Part shown: piece by piece, positions 8,654 through 17,327 of the stretch
Layout of the letters: each line of letters starts with the position of its first letter
Position numbering within the stretch: the first letter of the stretch is position 1
Assembly (NCBI GenBank): GCA_014238065.1
Contig: JABABU010000025.1
Coordinates: 62,001 to 126,000, forward strand
DNA: 64,000 nucleotides
Direction of reading: 5' to 3'
From: Actinomycetota bacterium
GTDB taxonomy: Bacteria; Actinomycetota; Acidimicrobiia; Acidimicrobiales; Poriferisodalaceae
Made by a program: the position numbers and the translations under genes
Notes under the pieces: generated by a model
Told to the model about the DNA's origin: nothing
The model's database searches: none
The model's input: the letters and a program-made list of their open reading frames with translations, nothing else

Positions 8654-9429
8654 CAGCTGAGCTCCACGACCGCGAGGAAGGGTGCGAGACCCTCTTCGTG
8701 AACTTCCTCTTCTGAATGGTCGCCGCCCTCGGGACCATGATGCTCGATGTCGCGTTCCCCGATTGCCGCCGCAACGACACCACCGACGATCAACGCGACC
8801 GCGCTGATCGCCAACACCGAGGTAACGAGCGCCTTCTTGAGCTGTGGCTTGGCATACAGGAGGAAGGCCGCCCCGAGCACGACCGTCGCTGCCGCGAGCG
8901 CGAACCAACTGGCCGCGTTACGGGACACCGCGATGAGCACCCTCGAGATGAGGAATACGGGCAGGGCAACAACAACCGCTCCGTAGAGCGGAACCTCGAA
9001 CGGTGTTGCCAAGGTCCTGCGTTGCGAGTAGTTGGCGGCGCTGTCGGTCGAACGGTGGTCGGCCCACGCCGTGAGAGTCCATTCGAGCGCTGCCGTGATG
9101 ATGAGAAGCTGACCGAAGATGGCGAGTTGCGTGTTGATGACGAGCCCGACGATGAGCACACCGATTCCGGTAGCGAGCATCGCCGGCCAGTAAGCGGGCA
9201 GCAGCTCGTAGCTGGCTTGACGATGACGGTCCTGCGACGCTGAGTCGCCGGCTTCGAGCATCACGAACGCCAGGAATCCCGCAATGGCGCCCGACGTGCC
9301 GAGAACGGCTGTGCCGAGCAACGCTACGTTGCCGGTGCTGTCGCCGCCCGTGCCGATGCCGTAGACAACCGCAGCAGCGATGAGGAGAAGCGAGATTCCA
9401 GCGAAGTACTTGGAGGCGGTTCCGAGCAT
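8653..9429 (-). CDS. Uncharacterised polytopic membrane protein of the oxidase operon (CtaF-like in part)
   Basis: A 258-aa protein with roughly seven to eight hydrophobic segments and a His/Glu-rich stretch near the C-terminus (HHGPEGGDHSEEEVHEE). The first half (a helix pair, then a YWPAM segment and another helix pair) resembles the layout of actinobacterial CtaF, the small fourth subunit of aa3 oxidases; this is a pattern impression, not a tested homology. ATG 9429 follows the subunit III-like stop by 5 bases, and the stop overlaps the coxB start. The open frame upstream of 9429 is a shadow of the neighbouring gene. Probable role: structural or assembly subunit. Confidence 0.7.
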   Translation of the reverse strand: MLGTASKYFAGISLLLIAAAVVYGIGTGGDSTGNVALLGTAVLGTSGAIAGFLAFVMLEAGDSASQDRHRQASYELLPAYWPAMLATGIGVLIVGLVINTQLAIFGQLLIITAALEWTLTAWADHRSTDSAANYSQRRTLATPFEVPLYGAVVVALPVFLISRVLIAVSRNAASWFALAAATVVLGAAFLLYAKPQLKKALVTSVLAISAVALIVGGVVAAAIGERDIEHHGPEGGDHSEEEVHEEGLAPFLAVVELS

Positions 9430-9434
9430 GTCCC

Positions 9435-10022
9435 CTACTTCACGACATAGACGACGTAGAAGGCGGCCGACCAGGCCACCGCCACGAAGTCCCATACGAG
9501 CACGGCAGATGCGAGAGGCGCCGTACCTTCCGGACCGAGGTCGCCACCGATGGCACGAAAGCCCATCAGCGCGAGATAGACGAGTGACAGTACCGCCATG
9601 GTGAGCACCACGCCGGTGATCGAGAAAGCGAGGTTCTGCCATTCGCCGTCGCCGAGCGCAATGCCCATGCGGTTGAGCGAGAAGATCAACATGTTGAGAA
9701 AGAGCACACCCATAAGAAGCGTGAGTCCGATGCCGGTGTAGGCGTGCCCGCGCTCCTCCTTGCGGCTCGCCCATACGGCCCAGTGGGCAACGAACGATGC
9801 GAGTACCACGGTGACGACGCACATCACCAACTGTGCGTTAGGGATGGTGATCTCGTCAGGTACCCAGTGACTTCCTGGAGCCTTCACCTGATGACGTCGG
9901 CTGATGTAGAAGCCGAGCATTCCGGCCATCATCGCAGAGCCGGCGGCAATGGCCATGCAGGTGGCGACCAGCTGAGTCCGCGGTCGCGCCGACTGCTGCG
10001 TCATGGTCAACGTTTCTGCCAT
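9435..10022 (-). CDS. Degenerate cytochrome c oxidase subunit III-like protein
   Basis: A 195-aa five-helix membrane protein related to haem-copper oxidase subunit III. The C-terminal VWDFVAVAWSAAFYVVYVV aligns with YWHFVDIVWIVIFAIVYLI of ctaE in the same operon, but the His becomes Asp and the Asp becomes Ala. The segment AAGSAMMAG aligns with LGSECLLFG, so the conserved Glu becomes Ala (residue 30). No HxxH pair is seen. The start codon overlaps the stop of the COX1-like gene (TGATG). It is most simply the partner of that COX1-like protein. Homology is moderately sure; the function is unknown. Confidence 0.75.
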   Translation of the reverse strand: MAETLTMTQQSARPRTQLVATCMAIAAGSAMMAGMLGFYISRRHQVKAPGSHWVPDEITIPNAQLVMCVVTVVLASFVAHWAVWASRKEERGHAYTGIGLTLLMGVLFLNMLIFSLNRMGIALGDGEWQNLAFSITGVVLTMAVLSLVYLALMGFRAIGGDLGPEGTAPLASAVLVWDFVAVAWSAAFYVVYVVK

Positions 10023-11707
10023 CAGACCGTCGCCTCCTCAATATCGGCCCCACGGGCATCGAGTGCTGGGGTTCCCGATGTGAGATCGGGAAGATCGGAC
10101 CTGCCGGCGGCCGGTGGCGAATCGAGCAGCCATTCGGCCGACTGTGCTTCCCACGGGTCGCCTTCGGCATCTCCACCTCTGCCCGCGACCACCGAAGCAA
10201 TCAGGTCGAGAAGGAACAGCACTGCCGCGAGGGCGATGGCGACCGTTCCTACGAGGGAGAGGACGTTCAGGCCGCTGCTGGCATCAGGGAGGAACCCGTA
10301 GATTCCGCCGAGTTGAGGATCGATGGCCCCATCGACCCGTGGCAGTTCGGCTTGGCCGCTGACAACAGCCGCTACCGATGTGCCAGCAGCTGCGAGGAGC
10401 GTTCCGAGGAACGCGAGCCCCACACAGAGACGGCCGACGACACCGTTCAACGAGCGTCCCCAGATCTTCGGTGCCCACCAACTGAGCGACCCGACCATTC
10501 CGACCACGCCGACGCCCATGACGAGAATCTGGAACTGGGCCGAGCTCCACGTCGTGTCGCGAAGCGCGGGAACAGGATCGGTGGACCACCAGTCGAGCGA
10601 CTCGGCCCAGTCGAGAAACACGCCGGCTGCGCCCTGAGCGGCACCCAGCAGCACGAGGACCATCGTCGCGACGCCGGCGAGCACCGGCGCTGACAGCGAG
10701 GGAAGGGACTTCGAGGAGCCGAGGGTGCCGAGGCTCATGGCCGCAACCATCAGGACACCCAGAAGCGCTCCGAGGAACATCCCGAGATAGACGATGCCCG
10801 GCCAGCCGTTGGTGACGTCTGCACCTTCAGCGAGGTTCAACTGCGCCCACGCACCAAGGCCGAACACTGCGACGGCGCCGAGGCCACCGGTGACGACCAT
10901 GGGAATCATGGCCTTGCGCTTGGAGGCGGACTGGAGAACTTCGGCCGCAACACCAAGAGCCGGTACCGCGTAGAGAAACAGCGTCGGCGCACGGTAGGCG
11001 AACTCGACGTGGTCCCAGATGCCGTGGTTGCCGCCGAGGAAGACACGCCCATAGCGGTGGTCGACGTACAGGAAGACCAGGTTGCCGAGCAGCACCGGAA
11101 GGGTCAACAAGAGACCGACACCGGAGACGACGCTGGCCCACGTGAACGCCGGGACTTCGTCGAGGTAGAGGTCAGGAGCCCTGACGGTGAGTGCTGTGGT
11201 GACCACGACGCTCGCCGCCACCAACAGTGCCGCCACCGAGAATCCGAGAGCGAGCAGGTGAAGGTCGACACCATCGGCGTCACCACCGAATGGTCCGCCG
11301 TTGCCGAGGTATGCACCGATCAGAATTCCGCTGGATATCAGCCATGTCCAGAACGAGGCGAGTGCAGCTCGTGGGAACGTCACGTTCAATGCGCCGACCT
11401 GCAACGGGACGACGTAGACAGCGATGCCGAGGAAGAGTGGGATCAGGAACAAGAACAACAGCGCGTCCCTGGCCAGCAGGAACGACTGCGTATAGGTGTT
11501 CGCATCGAAGATCACATAGGCATCGGCGTCGGTCAGATCGACACGTAGCAGCGTCTCGAGGACGATGCCGACGACACCGAACAACACGGCGCACGTGATG
11601 AACATACGGCCGATGCGCTTGTGGTCGGTCGTGCCAACGAGCCCGATGAGACTCGGGTCCTCGACAGGCGGTGGCGAGAGAGCTGATTCGTTTGAAGTTT
11701 CGGTCAT
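10022..11707 (-). CDS. Cytochrome c oxidase subunit I-like protein lacking all haem and copper ligands
   Basis: A 561-aa, about 12-helix protein clearly homologous to COX subunit I: TTDHKRIGRMF at 27-36 matches TVDHKKIGIMY of ctaD, VVPLQVGALNVTFPR at 99-113 matches MVPLQIGARDVAFPR, and WWAPKIWG at 410-417 matches the subunit I segment WWPKAFG. Every catalytic residue is changed: haem a His to A79 and Q393, haem a3 His to Q391, CuB His to A240, Q289 and L290, cross-link Tyr to F244, D-channel Asp/Glu to N108 and T242, and no K-channel Lys. The frame is intact with normal codon use, so this is not a decaying pseudogene. It is the first gene of the oxidase operon. The Shine-Dalgarno is weak (GTGAG). 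Confidence 0.88.
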   Translation of the reverse strand: MTETSNESALSPPPVEDPSLIGLVGTTDHKRIGRMFITCAVLFGVVGIVLETLLRVDLTDADAYVIFDANTYTQSFLLARDALLFLFLIPLFLGIAVYVVPLQVGALNVTFPRAALASFWTWLISSGILIGAYLGNGGPFGGDADGVDLHLLALGFSVAALLVAASVVVTTALTVRAPDLYLDEVPAFTWASVVSGVGLLLTLPVLLGNLVFLYVDHRYGRVFLGGNHGIWDHVEFAYRAPTLFLYAVPALGVAAEVLQSASKRKAMIPMVVTGGLGAVAVFGLGAWAQLNLAEGADVTNGWPGIVYLGMFLGALLGVLMVAAMSLGTLGSSKSLPSLSAPVLAGVATMVLVLLGAAQGAAGVFLDWAESLDWWSTDPVPALRDTTWSSAQFQILVMGVGVVGMVGSLSWWAPKIWGRSLNGVVGRLCVGLAFLGTLLAAAGTSVAAVVSGQAELPRVDGAIDPQLGGIYGFLPDASSGLNVLSLVGTVAIALAAVLFLLDLIASVVAGRGGDAEGDPWEAQSAEWLLDSPPAAGRSDLPDLTSGTPALDARGADIEEATV

Positions 11708-11869
11708 CGCTCGAACTCACTTTGGGGCGTCGAGCACCGCGTCATCGGGCCCGCTGGGCACAAACGACACGGTCGACACCCAGGCGGATCGCTGGACGGA
11801 TTCTGGAGGACTCTAGTCACGAGAATGGCAGGCTTCGAAACGTCGACGGGTGAACGGTCGATTGTGGCA

Positions 11870-12784
11870 TCAGAATCCCTCGACCACGAGGATGTCGACG
11901 GCCATGGCAACGAACACCACCGTGAGGTAGGTGATCGAGTAGCCGAAGACCTTCATGGCTCGTTTTGTGGATGGATCTTTCAACAGCATTGCGGTGTGGG
12001 TGAAAAAAACAAGACCGGCACCAGCTGCGGCAAGTCCGTAGATCCAGCCAAGATCTGCGATGAGCCCGAAGGCAGACCCGACCCCTGCGACGAGCGCCGT
12101 GTAGGCAATCATCTGGGTGGCTGTGTTTCGTACGCTTTCCACGACGGGCATCATCGGCACGTCGGCGAGGCGATAGTCCTCGGCGTATTTGATGGCCAGT
12201 GCCCAGAAGTGCGGCGGTGTCCACAGGAAGATGAGCGCGAAGAGAACCCACGGCTCGACGGCCAGTTGGTTCGTGACCGCTGACCAACCGATCAGTACCG
12301 GTGCAGCACCAGCAGCGCCGCCGATGACGATGTTCTGCCGCGATGTCCGCTTCAACCACAACGTGTAAACGAAGACATAGAAGAGCGTCGCGCTCACTGC
12401 AAGCGCCGCGGAAAGCAGGTTCACACCGACCCAGAGCAGCACGAACGCTGCGATCTCGAGCACGAATCCGAACACCAGGGCCTGTCGAGGCTGGACTGCG
12501 CCCGTGACGAGGGGCCGGTTTTTGGTGCGCTCCATCAGTGCGTCGATATCTCGATCGACGTACATGTTGAACGTGTTCGCGCCTCCAGCGGCGAGCGTTC
12601 CGCCGACCACGGTAAGCACCACGAGCCAACCGCTCGGCATTCCACGCTCAGCCACGATCATCGTCGGAACAGTTGTGACAAGCAGCAGTTCGATGATGCG
12701 CGGTTTCGTGAGCGCGACGAAGGCACCGATCTTTGTGGCAAAGGTGCGCGGCGGCGCGACCGTCACGGCGCTGACGTCAGTCAC
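11870..12784 (-). CDS. ctaB: Protohaem IX farnesyltransferase (haem O synthase)
   Basis: A UbiA-family membrane prenyltransferase, 304 aa, that adds a farnesyl group to haem B to give haem O, the precursor of haem A for the oxidase. The signature FNMYVDRDIDALMERTKNRPL-like region near residues 75-95 holds the N/DxxxD Mg-diphosphate site, preceded by LTKPRIIELLLVTTVPTM, as expected for CtaB/CyoE. About eight to nine hydrophobic helices follow. GTG start at 12784. It lies upstream of the oxidase operon in the same direction, with a 160-bp gap, and is divergent from ctaA. Confidence 0.95.
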   Translation of the reverse strand: MTDVSAVTVAPPRTFATKIGAFVALTKPRIIELLLVTTVPTMIVAERGMPSGWLVVLTVVGGTLAAGGANTFNMYVDRDIDALMERTKNRPLVTGAVQPRQALVFGFVLEIAAFVLLWVGVNLLSAALAVSATLFYVFVYTLWLKRTSRQNIVIGGAAGAAPVLIGWSAVTNQLAVEPWVLFALIFLWTPPHFWALAIKYAEDYRLADVPMMPVVESVRNTATQMIAYTALVAGVGSAFGLIADLGWIYGLAAAGAGLVFFTHTAMLLKDPSTKRAMKVFGYSITYLTVVFVAMAVDILVVEGF

Positions 12785-12916
12785 GGCAGGAACGATACGG
12801 CTTCTGGCGGGTCAACAACCAGCCCGAAGCGCAGTTTGTGAAAAAACGCACAAACCCTCAGCACCACGCCACCGCCTTCGTTGCTCATCGCATCGACTGC
12901 TCGTAGCGTCAACCGG

Positions 12917-13840
12917 GTGCAACGCACGCTGACACCTGCCACATATGTCCGGGTCACGAGGCTCGCACTGTGGTCGTTGGTCGTCATCGTCGTCACCGGC
13001 GCAGCAGTCCGACTCAGCGGCTCCGGTCTGGGTTGCTCAGACTGGCCGACCTGCACTTCTGAGCGATTCGTTCCCGAACGGGAGTTCCACGGTCTGGTCG
13101 AGTTCATCAATCGGATGTTCACCGGAGCGGTGTCGATGGCAGTCATCGCCGCTGTTCTTGCTTCGCAGCTGCGTGCAACGAAGCGGAAGGACCTGACCCG
13201 ACTCTCGTGGGGACTCGTGGTCGGCGTCGTCGCACAAATCGTGCTCGGCGGTGTCACCGTCTTGACCCACCTGCGCCCAGAGATCGTGATGGCCCACTTC
13301 CTGCTCTCGATGGTTCTCGTCGCCAACGCCGTGCTGTTGCAACACAGGGCCGGAACTCCCGACGAGGTCATCGCCGGTCGAGCATCGAAAAGGTCATCGC
13401 ACGACAGGACCTGGGCCATGAGACTCATGGTGCTCAGCTCGATCACCGTCGTGCTCGGCACGGTCGTCACCGCCGCCGGCCCACATGCCGGCGACGAGGA
13501 GGTCGAGCGGTTGTCGGTCGACCTCGGTTGGGTCGCGCGCATCCACGGCGCTTCCGTGTGGCTTCTGCTCGCCGCGATCGTGTGGTTCGCCTACATCCGG
13601 TCGCGATTCGACACAACGCCCCATCGACCAACGACTGTTCGACTCGAACAATTCGTACTCGTGGTGCTCGCGCAGGGCACCATCGGATACGTGCAGTACT
13701 TCAACGACACACCAGCGCTGCTCGTCGGACTCCACATCGTCGGAGCCTGCACCGTCTGGATCAGCGTCCTCCGTCTCGTGCTGTTCGCCGACGACGCAGC
13801 AGCCGACAACCGCGACCTACAAGAACTTCAGCGAACATGA
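12917..13840 (+). CDS. ctaA: Haem A synthase (COX15/CtaA family)
   Basis: A membrane monooxygenase that converts haem O to haem A. It shows the repeated four-helix-bundle design with His ligands: [15 protein letters not shown] near residue 55, [23 protein letters not shown] and [10 protein letters not shown]. The Cys pair GCSDWPTC is in the first periplasmic loop, as in Bacillus-type enzymes. I choose GTG 12917 ([16 protein letters not shown]), which puts the first helix at the usual distance; a TTG at 12881 is in frame. The stop overlaps clpS by 4 bp. Confidence 0.93.
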   Translation: MQRTLTPATYVRVTRLALWSLVVIVVTGAAVRLSGSGLGCSDWPTCTSERFVPEREFHGLVEFINRMFTGAVSMAVIAAVLASQLRATKRKDLTRLSWGLVVGVVAQIVLGGVTVLTHLRPEIVMAHFLLSMVLVANAVLLQHRAGTPDEVIAGRASKRSSHDRTWAMRLMVLSSITVVLGTVVTAAGPHAGDEEVERLSVDLGWVARIHGASVWLLLAAIVWFAYIRSRFDTTPHRPTTVRLEQFVLVVLAQGTIGYVQYFNDTPALLVGLHIVGACTVWISVLRLVLFADDAAADNRDLQELQRT

Positions 13841-14160
13841 CAGCCGAACCAACTCGATCAACACGACTGGCATCGACCGAGCCGACCATCGTCGACGACG
13901 AGGACACAGACATCGCCTTGGACTCGGACCTGCCATGGGTGGTGCTCGTTTGGAATGACCCGATCAACCTCACGTCGTATGTGGTCTTCGTGTTCCAGAA
14001 GCTTTTCGGCTTCAGCATCGAGAAGGCAACCAAGCTGATGCTCGACGTTCACGAGCGCGGCCGCGCAGTGGTGTCGAACGGGACGCGCGAGAAGGCCGAA
14101 CTCGACGTGTTTCGCCTCCACGAGTACGGGCTGTGGGCGACGATGCAGCAAGACAGATGA
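13837..14160 (+). CDS. clpS: ATP-dependent Clp protease adaptor ClpS
   Basis: A 107-aa adaptor that hands N-degron substrates to the ClpC/ClpA-ClpP protease. It is recognised by [20 protein letters not shown] (the NDP turn and the N-degron pocket), then [22 protein letters not shown] and the closing GLWATM. A ~35-aa flexible N-terminal tail precedes the fold. ATG 13837 overlaps the ctaA stop, and the stop overlaps the next gene (ATGA both times), so three genes are translated in a chain. The frame is open far upstream, but that is a shadow of ctaA. Confidence 0.95.
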   Translation: MTAEPTRSTRLASTEPTIVDDEDTDIALDSDLPWVVLVWNDPINLTSYVVFVFQKLFGFSIEKATKLMLDVHERGRAVVSNGTREKAELDVFRLHEYGLWATMQQDR

Positions 14161-14642
14161 ATCCGTTTCGGCGCCGCTTCTCACGCAACTCAGACGGCGA
14201 TTACGCTGTTCGCATCGCCGAGGAGGAACGCGATCTCCTCGAGTACCTGGTACCACAACTCCGCGACCTCCTCATGGCGACATCACCGGTCGGGGAGATC
14301 GACCCAGCCGCACGGCGTCTGTTCCCCACGGCATACAACGAGGACCAGAAAAAGGATGTCATCTACCAAGAGCTGATGCGTGACCAGCTCCTTGCGGCCC
14401 GACTCGACGCCCTCGACGTCCTCGAGGCAACCACGCGGGTCGACCGGGTGACCGATGACCAGCTCGACTCGTGGATGAACTGCATCAATCAGATGCGCCT
14501 CGTCCTCGGTACCCGGCTCGACGTCAGCGAAGAGGACGAGCCGACAGACATGGACCCCGAAGATCCGAACACAGCGGCCATGGCCACCTACCACTACCTC
14601 GGACATCTGCTCGGCGAGATCCTCGATGCACGGATTCGTTGA
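14157..14642 (+). CDS. DUF2017 family protein
   Basis: A 161-aa acidic, mostly helical cytosolic protein with no signal peptide or membrane segment. The [21 protein letters not shown] start and the central [24 protein letters not shown] segment match the DUF2017 family, which commonly follows clpS in actinobacteria. The function is unknown; the fixed partnership suggests a link to Clp proteolysis, which is inference. ATG 14157 overlaps the clpS stop. Confidence 0.85.
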   Translation: MNPFRRRFSRNSDGDYAVRIAEEERDLLEYLVPQLRDLLMATSPVGEIDPAARRLFPTAYNEDQKKDVIYQELMRDQLLAARLDALDVLEATTRVDRVTDDQLDSWMNCINQMRLVLGTRLDVSEEDEPTDMDPEDPNTAAMATYHYLGHLLGEILDARIR

Positions 14643-14949
14643 CGCTCAAGCAGAAGGACCGCTGTTCCAGATGGACGAGCACGGTCAGCTCATCGCCATA
14701 CACCGTGACAATGGGAATGCCAGCCACATCCCCGTCCAGCCTCGTGGCGTGCGCCCTTTCCTCGTCGCGGACCAGGTCCCGCTCGCTCAGCACGAAGGCA
14801 TTCCTCGTGCAGCGACCGTCGGGCTGGCTGCCGCGAACCCACGCGAACGAAGCGAACTCACTCCACCCAACACCGACGCAACATACCTCGACGGTCGCCG
14901 CTGTAGGAGGTCTCGCAACGATGGCGTCCCGCTAGGCTTGTCGCTTCCG
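14643..14949 (+). other. No clear gene between DUF2017 gene and tRNA-Glu
   Basis: About 300 bases. Several overlapping frames are open here, one on the plus strand (14626-14964, running into the tRNA) and one on the minus strand (14524-14793, running into the DUF2017 gene). Neither has a convincing start, Shine-Dalgarno or family motif. The minus frame, with a VAGIPIVTVYGDELTVLVHLE stretch, is open further upstream but has no start codon before a stop. I assign no gene; a promoter for tRNA-Glu must lie in the right-hand part. Confidence 0.4.
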
Positions 14950-15022
14950 GCCCCCATCGTCTAGCGGCCTAGGACACCGGCCTTTCACGCCGGCAGCACG
15001 GGTTCGAATCCCGTTGGGGGTG
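14950..15022 (+). tRNA. tRNA-Glu (TTC)
   Basis: A cloverleaf with acceptor GCCCCCA/TGGGGGT (G1-U72 wobble, as usual for actinobacterial tRNA-Glu), T-arm ACGGGTTCGAATCCCGT, and anticodon stem CCGGC/GCCGG around loop CTTTCAC, anticodon TTC. Discriminator G; CCA is not encoded. Confidence 0.97.
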
Positions 15023-15243
15023 CAGCTTCGCGGTACAGCAATTCAGAGATGGCGAGAGAGTCGCAAAATCGCCACGACATGTTCCCGGGGTCGGGTACGG
15101 CTACGCGCCGCTCCAATTCCACGTCGCGAGTCACCACCACGGGGTGAACGGAGTCCCGGCCGGCAATCACCTCCACACCTTCTGCCCTGTCCCCCGAAAA
15201 AGCGCACTGGATCCTGTCATTTCGGAGACAGAAAGTGGTCGGG

Positions 15244-16566
15244 TCAATCGATCAGGGGGAGGCGCAGAACAAACCGGGCACCACCCTTGACTGACGCTGA
15301 AGCGGTCACCTGGCCACCGTAGGCCGTGGCCACCTGCCTCACGATCGAGAGACCGAGCCCAGATCCTGGCATCGTTCTTGCCGTGTCAGCGCGCCAGAAT
15401 CGCTCGAAGACATGTTCCAGGTCAGGCTCTGGAATTCCGGGGCCGTCGTCACTGACCTCGACAGAGCCGGCAGCGACAACAACATCGACCTCACCGTCGA
15501 TCGAGAACTTCACCGCGTTGTCTACGAGGTTGCTCACGGCGCGCTCGATCAGAGCCGACACTGCGAGCACCATCGAATCGTCGGCGGTGAGATGGATCGT
15601 CGCCTCGGAACGTCGGCGGTGCCGTTCGACCACTGATCGAGCGATGGCACCGAGATTGGTGGGCTCGGGTTCCGCTGATTCGTGTCGATCCGTTGCCAGC
15701 TCGACCAACTCGGTGACGAGCGCCGTGAGCTCGTCGAGCTCGAACAACACGTCGTCCATCACGTGGCCCCGCAGCTCGGGCTCTGAATCTCCGGCGCGCT
15801 GGAGCAACTCGACATTCGTTCTGAGGCTCGTCAATGGGGTGCGAAGCTCATGGCTCGCGTCGGTCACGAGGCGGTGTTGTTGTTCACGGCTCGTCGACAG
15901 GGCGCCGAGCATGCGATTGAAACTATCGGCAAGTGAGCCGAGCTCGTCGTGACGCTCGATCGGGATTTCGCGGTCGAAGTCTTGAGTCGCCGCAACGTGC
16001 TCGGCAACGCTCTTCAGACGTTCGACTGGTCGGAGCGACCGCCGGGCGACGGCGAGTCCGATACCAGCAGCACCGACGACCCCGAGAGCCGACAGCACGA
16101 TCAGCGCGCCTTGCAGTCGGTCGAGGCTGTCGTCAACTTGGGAGAGCGGCGCGGCGAACGTCACAGCCACACCTGGGTTCAGATCGAGGGAGACCGTCAG
16201 CACCCGGAAATGGACGCCGTCGACCGTCACGTCACGCAGCACCTCTTCGTCTTCGCCTCTCGCCACCGCCTTGTCCTGATCCGAGACGGGGATCTCGAAC
16301 TCACCGACCGAAATGACGACGCCATCAGGTCCGAGGCGCTGCTCGATGGCACCGCCCTCGAGGAAACCCGGCCTACGGCGAGCACCACCCGGCTCCCGAC
16401 CACCCGTCGGAAAGCCCCTGACGAACTCAGCCCGCTCCCGCAGCTGCTCATCGACCGAGGCGCGCATCTGTGCTCTGGCAACGAACCAGGCCGATACCGA
16501 TACCAGCACGACGGCAACAGCCGCCACCGAAGCGGTCAACACCGCCACACGGGTCCGGAGTTTCAC
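15244..16566 (-). CDS. Sensor histidine kinase (MprB-like)
   Basis: A 440-aa membrane sensor. A first transmembrane helix (residues ~8-30), an extracytoplasmic domain of ~120 aa, a second helix (~153-173), a HAMP linker, the phosphoacceptor H-box SHELRTPL with H239, and a C-terminal ATPase domain with [10 protein letters not shown] (N box), DDGPGIP (G1) and GSGLGLSIV (G2). It phosphorylates the regulator encoded just upstream, which it overlaps by 4 bp (GTGA). The domain order and partner resemble MprAB/TcrYX of actinobacteria. The signal is unknown; envelope stress would be the precedent. Confidence 0.92.
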   Translation of the reverse strand: MKLRTRVAVLTASVAAVAVVLVSVSAWFVARAQMRASVDEQLRERAEFVRGFPTGGREPGGARRRPGFLEGGAIEQRLGPDGVVISVGEFEIPVSDQDKAVARGEDEEVLRDVTVDGVHFRVLTVSLDLNPGVAVTFAAPLSQVDDSLDRLQGALIVLSALGVVGAAGIGLAVARRSLRPVERLKSVAEHVAATQDFDREIPIERHDELGSLADSFNRMLGALSTSREQQHRLVTDASHELRTPLTSLRTNVELLQRAGDSEPELRGHVMDDVLFELDELTALVTELVELATDRHESAEPEPTNLGAIARSVVERHRRRSEATIHLTADDSMVLAVSALIERAVSNLVDNAVKFSIDGEVDVVVAAGSVEVSDDGPGIPEPDLEHVFERFWRADTARTMPGSGLGLSIVRQVATAYGGQVTASASVKGGARFVLRLPLID

Positions 16567-17252
16567 TGCTCTCTCGCCACGTACCCGACGCCACGGACGG
16601 TGTGTACGAGCCGCGAGGCGCCGTCTTGCTCGGTCTTGCGGCGGAGATACCCGATGTACACCTCGAGCGAGTTGGAGCTGGTCGAGCTGTCATAGCCCCA
16701 GACGTTCTCGTAGATCTGATCGCGAGTCAGCACCTGACCCTGGTGCTCGAGCAGCAACTCGAGCAGCGAGAACTCTGTGCGGGTCAGGTCGGCCCGGCGG
16801 CCGCTTCGTTCGACGAGTCGACTCGACCTGTCGAGGGTGAGATCGCCGAGGGCGAGACGCACATCCTCTGCGTCCGCCGTGATCGTCCTTCGCAGCAGGG
16901 CTCTGACCCTGGCCAACAGTTCTTCCAGCGCGAACGGCTTCACCAGATAGTCGTCGGCGCCGGCATCGAGCCCCGCGACGCGGTCTTGCGTCGAATGCCG
17001 CGCGGTCAGGACAAGGATCGGCAAGTCACTTCCCTTGGCCCGCAGCCGTCGGCAGACCTCGAGCCCGTTCATGTTCGGCATCGTGACGTCGAGGATCATC
17101 ACATCGATCTCATCGGTCAACGTCTCCAGCGCCGCGAGCCCATCGGCCGCTGTTTCAACCTCGTAACCCTCGAACGTCAGGGCGCGATCGAGCGAGGTTC
17201 TCACGCCACGGTCGTCATCGACAACGAGGATCTGGGGATTGTCGTTGGTCAC
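16563..17252 (-). CDS. OmpR-family response regulator (MprA-like)
   Basis: A 229-aa regulator: receiver domain with acidic pocket VVDDD, phosphorylation site D55 (MILDVTMP), T83 and K105 (VKPF), then a winged-helix domain with [15 protein letters not shown] and the recognition region [15 protein letters not shown] ([14 protein letters not shown]), ending [15 protein letters not shown] start at 17252. It is the first gene of the two-gene operon with the kinase. The match to MprA-like regulators is by sequence pattern; target genes are unknown. Confidence 0.94.
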   Translation of the reverse strand: MTNDNPQILVVDDDRGVRTSLDRALTFEGYEVETAADGLAALETLTDEIDVMILDVTMPNMNGLEVCRRLRAKGSDLPILVLTARHSTQDRVAGLDAGADDYLVKPFALEELLARVRALLRRTITADAEDVRLALGDLTLDRSSRLVERSGRRADLTRTEFSLLELLLEHQGQVLTRDQIYENVWGYDSSTSSNSLEVYIGYLRRKTEQDGASRLVHTVRGVGYVAREQ

Positions 17253-17327
17253 GCTCGAACCTCCCGACTCGTGACTAGAAGTACCGCAGAAACCTGAGGG
17301 TCAGATGAGAAAACTTTTCACGACCCC

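Noticed and set aside
10022..11707. Possibility that the COX1-like gene is a quinol oxidase or NO reductase catalytic subunit
   Set aside because: Those families keep all six metal-binding histidines; here none is kept.
12781..13542. 253-aa minus-strand frame opposite ctaA
   Set aside because: Ser/Thr/Arg-rich shadow with no family motif; ctaA on the other strand is clear.
14985..15176. 63-aa minus-strand frame ending in PTGFEPVLPA
   Set aside because: It is the antisense of tRNA-Glu; this peptide ending is a well-known artefact of translating tRNA T-arms.
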